Notes: generated from the letters alone by a model not told the origin. Counted from the first letter of the stretch, positions 1-8,776 are shown. The stretch is 64,000 nt of DNA from Treponema sp. Marseille-Q4130 (GCF_014334325.1 NZ_JACSET010000002.1:124001-188000), one strand, 5' to 3'. Numbers and translations are program-made.

Positions 1-258
1 GATCATTTCCGCCGTAAAGTCGATGCCGCTCTTTGCCGCACTCTTTTTCGCTGCAGGCTTTGCGGCGGCTTTCGCCTTTGCCTGAGTCTTTTTTGCGGCA
101 ACTTTTTTTACCGTTTTTTTCACGGACGCTTTTTTTTCAGCCGTCTTTTTTACCGTTTTCGCAGCGGCTTTTTTTACAGTCGTTTTTTTTGTCGCTTTAC
201 CGGTGCTTGCCTTTTTTACCGCCGTCTTTTTTGCAGCGGATTTTTTCACAACAGCCAT
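1..258 (-). CDS. lysine-rich histone H1-like protein (C-terminus cut off by window edge)
   Basis: An open minus-strand frame begins with ATG at 258 behind a strong Shine-Dalgarno (GAGGAGG, about 6 nt upstream) and runs 86 codons off the left edge without a stop. The visible part is almost wholly Lys, Ala, Thr and Val in AAKK, VKKT and KKAA repeats for about 75 residues, then turns into a more ordinary sequence (GIDFTAEMI). Such arrays resemble the tails of bacterial histone H1-like and HU-tail proteins, which bind DNA or RNA electrostatically. Since the folded domain lies outside the window, the gene could also be an HU-family protein or another protein with a basic N-terminal tail. Reading frame and start are clear; the function is inferred from composition only. 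Confidence 0.75.
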   Translation of the reverse strand, partial: MAVVKKSAAKKTAVKKASTGKATKKTTVKKAAAKTVKKTAEKKASVKKTVKKVAAKKTQAKAKAAAKPAAKKSAAKSGIDFTAEMI

Positions 259-468
259 ATTTCCTCCTCTATGCGCCCTTACAGCAAAGAGCGCTGCTTC
301 GGTATTGCCACAATTACTATAATAGAATATGCGCTTTTATAATAAACCCTCGCACATAAAATAGCAAGGGATAGGCAATTTATTAATAAGGAAAAAAATT
401 GATCTTTACCCCTGTATGTCATTGCCCGCCGTATTGACCGAGCAATTTTTTCACGTTAAAGTGTAGCC

Positions 469-828
469 ATGTTCGATGTAAAAGATATAGATCTGTTCGA
501 TCTCGAAGAAGAAGCGTTCGATACCGTCATAGAAAGCGATATCGCGTTTACGGGAAGCATCCGTTTTGCAAAGCCGTTTATGATTCGCGGCAAGGTAAAG
601 GGCAGCATCGATGCGACGAGCGATCTGGTTATAGACAGCGGTGCGTCCGTCGAAGCGGACATAAAGGCGCTCCGCGTACTCGTCAAAGGAAAAGTGAAGG
701 GCAACGTCGCCGCAAAAAAAATGGTATTCGTTACGGCGACGGGTTCGCTCGACGGCGATATCACGGCGGAACAGGTGGTGCTTGAACCGGGCAGCACTTT
801 TACCGGCAAATGTACGATGGTAAAATAG
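469..828 (+). CDS. bactofilin (polymer-forming cytoskeletal protein)
   Basis: 119 residues, the usual length for a small bactofilin. After an acidic N-terminal tail of about 25 residues the protein shows short beta-strand turns repeated every 16-18 residues with glycine at corners (GSIRF, GKVKGSI, GKVKGNV, GSLDGDI, GSTFTGK), the right-handed beta-helix pattern of the bactofilin (DUF583/CcmA) family. These proteins polymerise without nucleotide into membrane-associated filaments that position cell-wall enzymes or appendages; in spirochaetes a role in cell shape is plausible but not shown here. No good Shine-Dalgarno precedes the ATG. The next gene starts one base after the stop, so the two are probably cotranscribed and translationally coupled. 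Confidence 0.88.
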   Translation: MFDVKDIDLFDLEEEAFDTVIESDIAFTGSIRFAKPFMIRGKVKGSIDATSDLVIDSGASVEADIKALRVLVKGKVKGNVAAKKMVFVTATGSLDGDITAEQVVLEPGSTFTGKCTMVK

Positions 829-829
829 T

Positions 830-1693
830 ATGCAGCGATTTTTACGACGATCGATTATAGGGGCATTGGCTATCGCCTTTGCCGTTCCGCTTTTTTCTCA
901 AATCTCGGGTGAAGCCGAACCGGCTCCTTCTCCTCAAACCGCTCCCGCTCCGCAATCGTCTTCTCTGCAAGCCGTACCCGGAGATGCTCTCGCTCCCGCA
1001 CCTCAAGCGCAAAACGAAGCGCCTGCTCCACAATCGACTTTGCCGCAGACTTCCTCTGTGCAAACCGTTCCGCCGCAGACGCCTTCCGTGCAGTCGGTAC
1101 CTCCCGCACAGGCGCAGCGCAGGCAAAGCGCGCAAAAACGTGACGCGCTCGTCCTCTATCAAAACGGCGACTATGCGGCGGCGATTCAAATCTGCGAAAC
1201 GGAAATCGCACGCGATCGGACGCGCATCGAATCCTACGTGGTTTTGTGCTGGTCGCTCGTTCGAAACCGGCAATACGCGGAAGCGGAGCAGCGTGCTGCG
1301 GACGGACTTGCCGTCAGTCCCTACGATCTGCGTCTCATCGAAATATTGGGAGAAGCGAAATATTATCTCGGAAAAAATAACGGCGCGCTCGAACAGTTTC
1401 AGCGCTATGTCGCAAACGCTCCCGAAAGCGCTTCCCGCGTCGGAGCGGCATATTATTTTATGGGTGAAATCTATATCCGCCAAGCGCGCTATCAGCACGC
1501 GGATATCTCTCTTTCCGCCGCGGTAAAAAAGGAGCCGCTGCTCGACCGCTGGTGGACGCGGCTGGGCTATGCGCGCGAAATGGCGGGCAATTATTACGAA
1601 GCGGCCGAAGCTTACGACGAAGCGCTCCTGCTCAATGCCGCTTCTTCCGATGCGCAAAGCGGTAAAGCCCGCGTCGCTTCCCGTCTGCAATGA
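830..1693 (+). CDS. exported TPR-repeat protein with proline-rich linker
   Basis: 287 residues. The N-terminus has a basic start (QRFLRR), a hydrophobic core and small residues near 22-25 (PLFSQ), a signal peptide for export to the periplasm. Residues about 30-100 are rich in Pro, Ala, Gln and Ser with repeated APAPQ and VPPQT segments, a flexible linker. Residues about 100-285 form helical pairs of the TPR type (LYQNGDYAAAIQ, RNRQYAEAEQ, AGNYYEAAEAYDEALLLNA). It follows the bactofilin gene by one base, so a link with the cytoskeleton or envelope is likely. Specific partners cannot be named. The start at 830 has no separate ribosome site and probably depends on coupling to the upstream gene. 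Confidence 0.8.
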   Translation: MQRFLRRSIIGALAIAFAVPLFSQISGEAEPAPSPQTAPAPQSSSLQAVPGDALAPAPQAQNEAPAPQSTLPQTSSVQTVPPQTPSVQSVPPAQAQRRQSAQKRDALVLYQNGDYAAAIQICETEIARDRTRIESYVVLCWSLVRNRQYAEAEQRAADGLAVSPYDLRLIEILGEAKYYLGKNNGALEQFQRYVANAPESASRVGAAYYFMGEIYIRQARYQHADISLSAAVKKEPLLDRWWTRLGYAREMAGNYYEAAEAYDEALLLNAASSDAQSGKARVASRLQ

Positions 1694-1708
1694 TCGACAA
1701 GGTGTACC

Positions 1709-3130
1709 TTGCCGCAAATCATCTTTGAAACTTTGGGCTGCCGTCTCAATCAAATCGAAAGCGAGTCGGCGGCGCGTTTTTTCGTCGATGCCCGTTTTTC
1801 CGTTTCCATGATACCTCCGACGGCTGCAAGCGAAGTTCTTCACGATGTGCTTGTGTGCGTCGTAAACACGTGTGCGGTAACGCAAAAGGCGGAGCAAAAA
1901 GCGCGGCGCGAAATCCGATTGCTTTTGCAAAAATGTCCGGCTTCTTCCGTCATCGTTACGGGCTGCTATGCCCAGCTTGCCGCGGATAAAATTGCCGAAC
2001 TCGCTCCCCGCGTCGCAGTCCTTCCGGGGCTCTGCAAAGACAGGCTCGCAGATGTTCCGTCTCTCCTTTCGGATTTTATCGAAACGCACGAAATATTTTC
2101 CGCGGAAGATTTTTCGAACCTCCTCTCGTCGACGCTTTTTTCCGATACGAAATCGCATTCGGGAAAAGCCGAAGCGTCTTTCCGTTTGGCGACCGATACC
2201 TTTCTTGCGCATTCGCGTTCATCCCTAAAAATACAGGACGGCTGCGACAGCGCCTGCTCGTATTGTGCGATCCGAATCGCTCGGGGAAAATCGGTTTCGC
2301 TTCCGGTGCGCGACGTGCTTTCCCGAATCGCTTCCCTCAAAGCGGAGGGACAAAACGAAATCATTTTTACGGCGGTCAATATTGCGCAGTACCGCGGAGA
2401 ATACGACGGCGCGTATTATACCTTCGCCGACCTCCTCGAAAAAGCGCTCGATGAAACGAGCGGCGTTGCATTTCGCATATCGAGTATGTATCCCGAACTC
2501 GTCGACGACCGCTTTTGCCGCATCGTCAAAGACGAGCTCGTGCGCCCTCATTTTCATCTTTCGGTACAGAGCGGAAGCGATGCGATTCTCGCTGCCATGA
2601 ACAGAAGCTATCGCGCGGACGATATCCTCCGATCGGTTTCAATGTTGAGACGGGCGAAAGGCAACGCATTTTTTGCATGCGACATCATTGCAGGTTTTCC
2701 CGGCGAAACGGATGAAGATTTTGAGAAAACACTTGAACTCTGCCGCGCGTGCGGTTTTGCATATGTTCACGTCTTTCCTTTTTCTCCGCGTCCGGGAACC
2801 CGCGCTTTTTCGATGAAGCCGAAAGTTCCTTCGGCTGCCGTGCGCGAACGGGTGCATCTGCTTTCCGATTTTGCCCTGCAAAGTAAAACGGCTTATATCG
2901 AATCGATTTGCGGCACGACCGTGCGCGCGATTGCGGAAAACGCAAAAGAAGGCGACGGAGTTTTTCATATCCGAGCGGTAACCGAAAATTTCATTCACTG
3001 CAAAGTCCGCTGTGCGAAACTTCCCGTGCCGCTTCCGGGGAGCGATATCCGTGTACGCATCCTAAACCCTTGTACCGATGCGATACTGCGGGGCGATGAA
3101 CTTGAAGCGGAAGCCGAACTCGTAAGATGA
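1709..3130 (+). CDS. mtaB: tRNA t6A37 methylthiotransferase MtaB-type
   Basis: 473 residues starting at TTG with AAGGTG 5-10 nt upstream. The N-terminal UPF0004 domain has its three cluster cysteines at about 11 (GCRLNQIES), 55 (VNTCAVT) and 86 (GCYAQ); the radical SAM triad is C179, C183, C186 in DGCDSACSYC; a TRAM-like tail follows. The GCRLNQ form and TCAVT are typical of the MtaB/YqeV branch rather than MiaB or RimO. MtaB adds a methylthio group to t6A37 of tRNAs reading ANN codons, using two iron-sulfur clusters and SAM. The t6A-making genes tsaB and tsaE lie about 10 kb away in this window. It overlaps nothing and begins 15 nt after the TPR gene, so it may share its transcript. Confidence 0.9.
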   Translation: MPQIIFETLGCRLNQIESESAARFFVDARFSVSMIPPTAASEVLHDVLVCVVNTCAVTQKAEQKARREIRLLLQKCPASSVIVTGCYAQLAADKIAELAPRVAVLPGLCKDRLADVPSLLSDFIETHEIFSAEDFSNLLSSTLFSDTKSHSGKAEASFRLATDTFLAHSRSSLKIQDGCDSACSYCAIRIARGKSVSLPVRDVLSRIASLKAEGQNEIIFTAVNIAQYRGEYDGAYYTFADLLEKALDETSGVAFRISSMYPELVDDRFCRIVKDELVRPHFHLSVQSGSDAILAAMNRSYRADDILRSVSMLRRAKGNAFFACDIIAGFPGETDEDFEKTLELCRACGFAYVHVFPFSPRPGTRAFSMKPKVPSAAVRERVHLLSDFALQSKTAYIESICGTTVRAIAENAKEGDGVFHIRAVTENFIHCKVRCAKLPVPLPGSDIRVRILNPCTDAILRGDELEAEAELVR

Positions 3131-3189
3131 GACTGCGCTTTCGAGCGATTTACAAAGATCGGCATTCGGGCTATACTTCCTTTCGCTTT

Positions 3190-3262
3190 CGGGATATAGC
3201 GCAGCCGGTAGCGCGCTTGCTTTGGGAGCAAGATGTCGGGCGTTCGAATCGCCCTATCCCGA
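3190..3262 (+). tRNA. tRNA-Pro (anticodon TGG)
   Basis: A 73-nt cloverleaf folds completely: acceptor CGGGATA/TATCCCG (7 bp), D stem GCGC/GCGC, anticodon stem CTTGC/GCAAG with loop TTTGGGA (anticodon TGG), 5-nt variable loop, T stem GGGCG/CGCCC with loop TTCGAAT, discriminator A. CCA is not encoded, so the nucleotidyltransferase must add it; a candidate (PcnB-type) lies near 58 kb. Confidence 0.96.
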
Positions 3263-3335
3263 TTTACGGAAACCGTGCAAGCGGATACTCGGAAAATTGC
3301 AGGTTTTGAAAATTATTAAATGATCGCACATCCTT

Positions 3336-4475
3336 TTACCGCATCTGCTCTTCGAGTCTGAAGTAAGTGTACTTTTCTTCATCGTACGGATAATCCCAGC
3401 TGCCCGCAAAGCGTACCTTTTCGCCGCCGAATCCTGTTTTGAAAAGATAGAGCCCCGCCATCGGATTCGATGCATCGTCGTTCGGCGGAATGCCCATGAG
3501 GTCGTAGCGCGTACATCCCTTGCTGCGTGCAAAGCGTATCGCTTCCCACTGGAGTCCGTAGTTCGGCATAAGCTCTCTCAATTCCGTACCGGAACCGGCA
3601 TACATATAATACGCATTGCGTCCCGAAAGCGCGATGACGATTCCCGAAAGAAGTTTGCCGCCCTTCGATGCGGTCATGATATGGAACTGCGGAAGCGGAG
3701 CGGGGGCGGCGAGCGGTATGATCTCTTTTTTTATCGATTCGATTTTTTTCCCCGGCGGAGGTTCGTGAAAGGTATTTTCCTGAATGCGCTTGTGCGAAAA
3801 CAAGGTATTGAAATACTCTTCGCTTTCATAATAAAAACCTTTGCGCTTTGCCGTCTCTTCGTACAGCGCGTACCAATCGTGCAGTATATCGATGCCGCCG
3901 ACGGCAAAATCGATTCCGCCCCGGTATGAGCGGCGTATGCAGTTCCTCGTCGTCCCCCTCATGCGTGAGAGGATCCGTTCGGGCGTAAGCGATAAATTGA
4001 TAATGACGGTGTCGGGTGCAAGGTGATTTTTCGGCGATTTCCGCAGTTTATGCGTTTTCGTGCCCCAGTTGAGCGCAAGCTGTGCCGTCTCAGGCTTGAC
4101 GATTTCTTTTCCGCCGTATTGACTCCGCCACGCCAAATCGCAGCGCAGGCAAATGCAGTTTTCCGGAACATGGGGACGGAGGGCGAGCGCGAGCTCTTCG
4201 AGAAGCGTGCCTCTCTGTTCGGCCGGCAGCGCAATCGACGGAGCTTTCGGCGCGTATGCATAACAGCTGCCGTCGTGACGAGATCGAAGGAGCGCCAAAA
4301 ACGGAAAGGTGTACACGGATGACGACGCGTCGTCCGTAAAAGTCACCGAAAAAAAATACGGTTCCTGTCCGGCGCATTTTTTAAATGTCCCCCAAAACGC
4401 CGTTTGAAAGAGATTGTCTTCGGGAGGAAACGCTTCCGGAGATACCTGTTCGATCGCAACCATAAAGGCTACCAT
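3336..4475 (-). CDS. FemAB/FemX-family aminoacyl ligase (GNAT-fold peptidyltransferase)
   Basis: About 380 residues from the ATG at 4475; a second ATG at 4463 gives a start at MVAIEQVSP and is equally possible, as neither has a clear ribosome site. The open frame continues upstream to 4580 but that part is basic and low in family signal. The body matches the FemAB pattern: NLFQTAFWGTFK near the start, an RNCIRRSYRGGI segment resembling RxxIRKA, a long helical arm, then LLSGIVIALSGRNAYYMYAGSG and YGLQWEAIRFARSKGCTRYDLMGIP, with KTGFGGE near the end. Family members transfer amino acids from aminoacyl-tRNA to lipid II or to other peptides. A role in peptidoglycan bridge formation is likely but the acceptor is not known. 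Confidence 0.85.
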   Translation of the reverse strand: MVAFMVAIEQVSPEAFPPEDNLFQTAFWGTFKKCAGQEPYFFSVTFTDDASSSVYTFPFLALLRSRHDGSCYAYAPKAPSIALPAEQRGTLLEELALALRPHVPENCICLRCDLAWRSQYGGKEIVKPETAQLALNWGTKTHKLRKSPKNHLAPDTVIINLSLTPERILSRMRGTTRNCIRRSYRGGIDFAVGGIDILHDWYALYEETAKRKGFYYESEEYFNTLFSHKRIQENTFHEPPPGKKIESIKKEIIPLAAPAPLPQFHIMTASKGGKLLSGIVIALSGRNAYYMYAGSGTELRELMPNYGLQWEAIRFARSKGCTRYDLMGIPPNDDASNPMAGLYLFKTGFGGEKVRFAGSWDYPYDEEKYTYFRLEEQMR

Positions 4476-4637
4476 AACAATTAAACGCAAAAGGCGCAAC
4501 GCCGGCGTGCGGCTTCCGTGCGAATCGTATTTTTTTTGTTTTTGCGGTATACTGGTACGCGAAGAGGGATCGAATGACACCGAGTGCGGCAGATCGGTTC
4601 TCTTCGAAATATATTTTACAGGAGTTTATGTACGTTT

Positions 4638-5639
4638 ATGTATATGAAACAGAAAGTGTTTGCGGTTTGTGTCCTGCTTGCTGTAATGGGGACAGCTTTT
4701 GCCGAAGATACCGAACCGAAGACTCCGTGGGATTTTTCGATTACAACCGATTTTGCCTATTATCCGAAAACGGATGCCGTTCCTTCAACCGGCGGCGTGC
4801 ATTTTGCTCCATTGACCGGTTTGTACGGCGGAGTGAAGCTTAGCGTAACGGGAACGGCAGGTTATACAATTCCCGTTCCCTTCGGAGATAATCCGCTCGT
4901 AAGCGGAAACAAGCTCAGAGTATACGGGCAGTTTGAATTAAGCCCCGTATCGATTGCGCCGGGCGTGGGAGTGAGTTTTTCGCCTATCGCTTTTTTAAAT
5001 TTTTCCGCCGGCAGTTCGATCGGTATCGGATGGACTATTAAAGCCGGTTCGCTTAATCTTCAGGGGATTGCGGCATGGAATCCCATAGCGGCTGCATACG
5101 ACGATCGTGCTTTTAAAAGCGCATTTTGGGAGGCATGGTTTCAGAGCGCTTTTATGTTCGATTTTGCCGCGGTCAAACCCGGCGATTGGAACCACATTGT
5201 CGCCTATGCAGCCTACAAATTAGCTTATCAAGGCATCACTTCAGGCGGCGAAAACGGGAACCCGTGGCTGTACCAGCTTGCAGGCGAAAAAATAAACGGC
5301 TGGCAGTATTCGGTAAGTTTTATTGCCGCCTATCAAATGCCGCTCGTGTTGCAAACGGTCGGTGTGCAAACCGAATTGAGCGGTCAGCTGAACGGCACAA
5401 AAGATTTCGCAGCCCGATATCATTCGATGAATCCGAATTTTATGACCATATCGATAAGCCCGATTATGGTATTTGAATTTTCCAAAAAAGACAGTCTTAC
5501 CCTGCAGTTTAAATTTGCAAGCCGCCGCAGCTATACCGAAAAGGCTTCCGCTTCAAAAGACGTTTTAACGGGCTTGCAGCAAAGCGGCCGCGAATGGTAT
5601 TTTAACCGCATTGCACTCAGTTACAGGCACGGCTTTTAA
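4638..5639 (+). CDS. predicted outer-membrane beta-barrel protein
   Basis: 333 residues from the ATG at 4638, placed 13 nt after AGGAG; a second ATG two codons later is possible. The first 22 residues (MKQKVFAVCVLLAVMGTAFAED) form a clear signal peptide ending in AFA. The mature part alternates polar and hydrophobic residues in many short strands rich in aromatic residues and glycine, and ends in an aromatic Phe (SYRHGF), the usual beta-signal of a BAM substrate. I do not recognise a named family. It stands alone between a divergent FemAB-type gene and the CPBP protease gene. Role is unknown; a porin or surface-exposed barrel is the simplest guess. Confidence 0.72.
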   Translation: MYMKQKVFAVCVLLAVMGTAFAEDTEPKTPWDFSITTDFAYYPKTDAVPSTGGVHFAPLTGLYGGVKLSVTGTAGYTIPVPFGDNPLVSGNKLRVYGQFELSPVSIAPGVGVSFSPIAFLNFSAGSSIGIGWTIKAGSLNLQGIAAWNPIAAAYDDRAFKSAFWEAWFQSAFMFDFAAVKPGDWNHIVAYAAYKLAYQGITSGGENGNPWLYQLAGEKINGWQYSVSFIAAYQMPLVLQTVGVQTELSGQLNGTKDFAARYHSMNPNFMTISISPIMVFEFSKKDSLTLQFKFASRRSYTEKASASKDVLTGLQQSGREWYFNRIALSYRHGF

Positions 5640-5698
5640 TTTTTCTTTTAATCACGAGTTTTAGATTTATCGCCCGACACGGACGAAGGAGCATACGA

Positions 5699-6562
5699 AT
5701 GGAACAAAATAAAAAGGCAATCGGCAAAGCCGTCTTTCAATATCCCCTGTCGGTATGTATTGCAATATACCTTATATGCTATGCGTTTCGCCTGTGGGAA
5801 TATTTGGCGCTCAAAACGGACGAAAGCGTTATCGGTGAAAACTTCATTCATAAAGTGTGCGGTATCATTGTAATTTTCGTCGTGCTTTTCGTATCGGGCT
5901 TGCATTGGCGGGATATAGGTTTTACGTGCGCCAATCGGCTGAAACATATCGGCTTGGGTTTAGTTTTGGGTTTCGTTTTTTATGTACTTGCCTATGCGGC
6001 CGAATATATCGTGCTGTATGTGCAGGGAGCGTCTCCTTTTTTAACGATAGCTTCCGGCAGTTTTTCGCTGATAAAAAAAAACGAGTTTGTAAGCGTGGGA
6101 ATCGGTTTTATTTTTTTATTCAATATCCTCAACGTATGGATGGAAGAAGGTTTGTTCCGCGGACTTTTTACGCGGATTTTGCGCGAACGGTATGACTTTC
6201 GGGCGACTGTCTTTATAAGCGCTTTGCTGTTCGGCCTGTGGCATATAGCAATGCCGGCACGTGCGTTTATCGAAGGGCAAACGGACTTCGCTTCGATGCT
6301 GCTTTTGAGCGTCGGCTACGTAGCGTTTTCGTTCGTCTACGGTTTAAAGATGAGTTTTTTATACAGGATGACCGGCTCTTTGTGGGCGGGCATGGCAGAC
6401 CACTTTTTTAACAATACCGTTATCAATATAGTTCACGTTGTGTCGAGCAGGGGAAGCGATCATTTGCAAATCATACGGATTGTAACGGCACAGTTCCTGT
6501 CCTTTATCTTTGTGTATATTCTATATCTGCGTAAACGGAAAAACTTGCCTTCCGTATTTTGA
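5699..6562 (+). CDS. CPBP-family intramembrane glutamic protease
   Basis: 287 residues with seven or eight hydrophobic segments, start ATG behind AAGGAG. The family's catalytic motifs are intact: EEGLFR at 149-154 (EExxxR), FGLWH at 179-183 (FxxxH), and HFFNN at 235-239 (HxxxN). These line an active site inside the membrane in the CAAX-protease/Abi (CPBP) family, of which bacterial members process peptides or act in bacteriocin self-immunity; the substrate cannot be read from sequence. The gene lies 59 nt after the outer-membrane protein gene, and no immunity or peptide gene is seen beside it. Confidence 0.88.
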   Translation: MEQNKKAIGKAVFQYPLSVCIAIYLICYAFRLWEYLALKTDESVIGENFIHKVCGIIVIFVVLFVSGLHWRDIGFTCANRLKHIGLGLVLGFVFYVLAYAAEYIVLYVQGASPFLTIASGSFSLIKKNEFVSVGIGFIFLFNILNVWMEEGLFRGLFTRILRERYDFRATVFISALLFGLWHIAMPARAFIEGQTDFASMLLLSVGYVAFSFVYGLKMSFLYRMTGSLWAGMADHFFNNTVINIVHVVSSRGSDHLQIIRIVTAQFLSFIFVYILYLRKRKNLPSVF

Positions 6563-6772
6563 CGCCATATATTCTTTGCGATATACTCCCGAATTATGCG
6601 CGATATTCAATCCCGATTTGCCGAAGTTGACGGTACGGTTTTCGGAAAGCTGTTCTATCGGCGCTCCCCGAAGTTGACGCCGCCGTTTTTTATGAGTACA
6701 TTATACATACGGCTCTTGCGGAAAACGTCTGCGGTTTTCGGAAAGCGGTCGTAATTCAAGTTGAGGCATACG
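6563..6772 (+). other. intergenic stretch with a short direct repeat and a promoter-like site
   Basis: These 210 nt hold no convincing gene. A 15-bp element (CGGTTTTCGGAAAGC) occurs near 6636 and again near 6732, and CCGAAGTTGACG occurs near 6621 and 6669. A 52-codon frame (6596-6754) has no ribosome site and is mostly made from these repeats. TTATACAT near 6700 may be the -10 box for the downstream Mrp gene. Confidence 0.4.
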
Positions 6773-7597
6773 ATGTCAGAAGAACAAAATTGCAACGGCG
6801 GCTGCGACTCGTGCGGCAAAAGCTGCGAGCAGCGGGATTTTCGCGCAAAGCTGCACGAAGGCAGCAGCGTCAAAAAAGTGATCGGCGTTTTAAGCGGAAA
6901 GGGCGGGGTCGGAAAGTCGTTCGTCACCTGTCTTTTAGCCTGTGCTATGAATCGTAAAGGCAAACGCACGGCGATCCTCGATGCCGATATAACCGGTCCT
7001 TCGATCCCCGAAGCTTTCGGTCTCTCTTCGGCGCGCGCCGAAGGGGACGAGCAGATAATTCATCCGGTAACGACGGACGGCGGTATTCAGCTCATGTCTA
7101 TGGATTTTCTCCTTGCGAGCAATACCGATCCCGTCATCTGGCGGGGGCCGGTCATATCCGGCGCGGTAAAGCAGTTTTGGACGGACGTGATTTGGCAGGA
7201 CGTCGACTATATGTTCGTCGATATGCCGCCGGGTACGGGCGACGTGCCGCTCACGGTATTTCAATCGCTTCCGGTCGACGGTATCGTCGTCGTATCTTCT
7301 CCGCAGCAGCTCGTGCGCGTCATCGTCGAAAAAGCGGTCAAGATGGCGCAGATGATGAAGATCCCGATTTTGGGGCTTGTCGAAAATATGAGTTATGTCA
7401 AATGTCCGAAGTGCGGCGAAGTCATCAACGTGTACGGCAAAAGCAATATCGAAGCGATCGCAAAAAATTACGATCTGCCGGTGCTTGCGAAAATTCCGAT
7501 AGAGGAACAGTCGTCCGCCGCAATCGATTTGGGAACGATCGAAGACTTGAACGTCGACTATGTCGATCGGGTGATCGATACGATACTCGCGCTGTAA
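6773..7597 (+). CDS. Mrp/NBP35-family iron-sulfur cluster carrier ATPase
   Basis: 274 residues from the ATG at 6773, which has GAGG seven bases upstream. The N-terminal tail carries Cys at about 7, 11, 14 and 18, resembling the ferredoxin-like motif of NBP35-type members. The P-loop is the deviant Walker A GKGGVGKS at about 42-49; a FVDMPPGTGD switch follows, then a C-terminal CPKCGE pair that in this family bridges a 4Fe-4S cluster between two subunits. Mrp proteins bind and deliver clusters to apo-proteins, which fits a genome with radical-SAM enzymes and an [FeFe] hydrogenase in the same window. No isc or suf genes lie beside it. Confidence 0.92.
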   Translation: MSEEQNCNGGCDSCGKSCEQRDFRAKLHEGSSVKKVIGVLSGKGGVGKSFVTCLLACAMNRKGKRTAILDADITGPSIPEAFGLSSARAEGDEQIIHPVTTDGGIQLMSMDFLLASNTDPVIWRGPVISGAVKQFWTDVIWQDVDYMFVDMPPGTGDVPLTVFQSLPVDGIVVVSSPQQLVRVIVEKAVKMAQMMKIPILGLVENMSYVKCPKCGEVINVYGKSNIEAIAKNYDLPVLAKIPIEEQSSAAIDLGTIEDLNVDYVDRVIDTILAL

Positions 7598-7660
7598 ATT
7601 AGGGAAACTGTCCGAATATTTAAAAATACTCTCGAAACTCGACTTTCGACTTAATAAAAA

Positions 7661-7689
7661 AAGGAGCCGCAAGGAGGATACGGCTCCTT
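7661..7689 (-). terminator. intrinsic terminator of the minus-strand gene at 7792-8649
   Basis: A 9-bp perfect stem (AAGGAGCCG/CGGCTCCTT) with an 11-nt loop. Read on the minus strand it runs into seven T residues, so it ends the exported TPR-like gene about 100 nt upstream. On the plus strand, where the tail TTTAAACTTTTT is weaker, it may also stop transcription from mrp. Confidence 0.75.
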
Positions 7690-7791
7690 TAAACTTTTTA
7701 TATGCTGTTTAAAAATCGATTTCGAAAAATCCCTTAAAGCGAGTTTTTCGAAATGCCCTCGAATCTCTGAAAGCGGAAAGCTCTCTTTAAA

Positions 7792-8649
7792 TCAATTTCG
7801 TTTTGCAAGTTTTTTTTCGATGTCGGCGGGCGTCATCTTTTTTGCATTGTACTGCAAAAGCGAATAACCGGCTTTATTGATTTTTCTGATCCATGCGATA
7901 TAGCTTCCGCCGCTTTGAAGGGCGTCCGCTTCGCCGAGCAGCTTTGCGCTTTCCGCTTCAAGGGCTTTGTCGTCGAATAAAAACTGCGAAAGAAAAATCT
8001 TGGCAAAATACGTTTCCGCATCGGTTCTCGCATCCCTTACCGCGCGCTCGAAATACTCTCCCGCTTTCGTTTTGCTCCCGCCGCCGATGGCCGGTGCGAA
8101 ATAATACCACTGTGCGATATTCGTGAGCGCGTATGACATAGCGGGGTCTTCGTCGAGCGCTTTTTGGTAATATTTTTTTACGGCGATGCCGTCGTGCATG
8201 ATGACGCCGACCGTCGCATAGCTCAAATTGCACGAAAGCATATCGGCTGCCGTGCACCACAGCCATTTGTTTATCGCTTCGTTTTTGTGCGCCGAAAAGT
8301 ATGCGTCGTTTTTATCGTACTGCGTGCGTATGAGCGATTTGAGTGAGCCTTCCATCGACGGGATTTGGCGCATATAATTGTACTGTTCGAGGATTTTAAA
8401 ATTCTCGAAGATCAATTTTTCTTCATCGGTAAAAGATGCAAGCACGTTTTCGGAAAAATGCTCTGCGGCGTAGGATTCGATTTTTGCAAGCGCGCTCTCG
8501 GGGGAAGCGCTGGAAGCGAGGTTCATACGCAAGGTCATAAAGCCGTCGATTTCCTTTTGCGCGTCGGCGGAAATCGTTTCCGAGGCGAGGGTTGCAAGAG
8601 GCAGTGCGAGCGCGAAAATACATAAAAGACTTATTCGAATCCGTTTCAT
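7792..8649 (-). CDS. exported TPR-like protein of unknown role
   Basis: 285 residues from the ATG at 8649 (MKRIRISLLCIFALALPLATLASE), which begins a classical signal peptide with an LAS cleavage site near 22. The open frame extends upstream but only this start gives an export signal. The mature part is helical, with the TPR-like segment KKYYQKALDEDPAMSYALTNIAQWYY and a final region ending in KKLAKRN. It is divergent from the flagellar flgN operon. No catalytic motif is visible. It resembles conserved treponemal exported proteins in layout, but I do not recognise a named family. Confidence 0.75.
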   Translation of the reverse strand: MKRIRISLLCIFALALPLATLASETISADAQKEIDGFMTLRMNLASSASPESALAKIESYAAEHFSENVLASFTDEEKLIFENFKILEQYNYMRQIPSMEGSLKSLIRTQYDKNDAYFSAHKNEAINKWLWCTAADMLSCNLSYATVGVIMHDGIAVKKYYQKALDEDPAMSYALTNIAQWYYFAPAIGGGSKTKAGEYFERAVRDARTDAETYFAKIFLSQFLFDDKALEAESAKLLGEADALQSGGSYIAWIRKINKAGYSLLQYNAKKMTPADIEKKLAKRN

Positions 8650-8727
8650 TTTCCATAAAACAATAGCGGATCGGCCGAAAAATGGCAAGCATTTTTTTGC
8701 GTTTTTTCGACTTATATAAAAAAATCG

Positions 8728-8755
8728 TAAAGTCGTCGTTTTTCCGCACCGATAA
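8728..8755 (+). promoter_or_regulatory. sigma-28 (FliA) promoter of the flgN-flgK-flgL-fliW-csrA operon
   Basis: TAAA at 8728-8731 and ACCGATAA at 8748-8755, separated by 16 nt, match the sigma-28 pattern TAAA-N15-GCCGATAA with one changed base. The transcript would start about 15 nt before the flgN ATG at 8777. The upstream flaB gene has the same 16-nt spacing. Confidence 0.7.
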
Positions 8756-8776
8756 TCAACATGAGGTAATCTGTAT

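Noticed and set aside
842-2212. Long open frame on the minus strand, antisense to the TPR and mtaB genes
   Set aside because: Composition is Arg-rich shadow of codon bias; no start site or family; opposite strand carries well-conserved genes.
6596-6754. 52-codon frame before mrp
   Set aside because: No ribosome site and built mostly of intergenic direct repeats.
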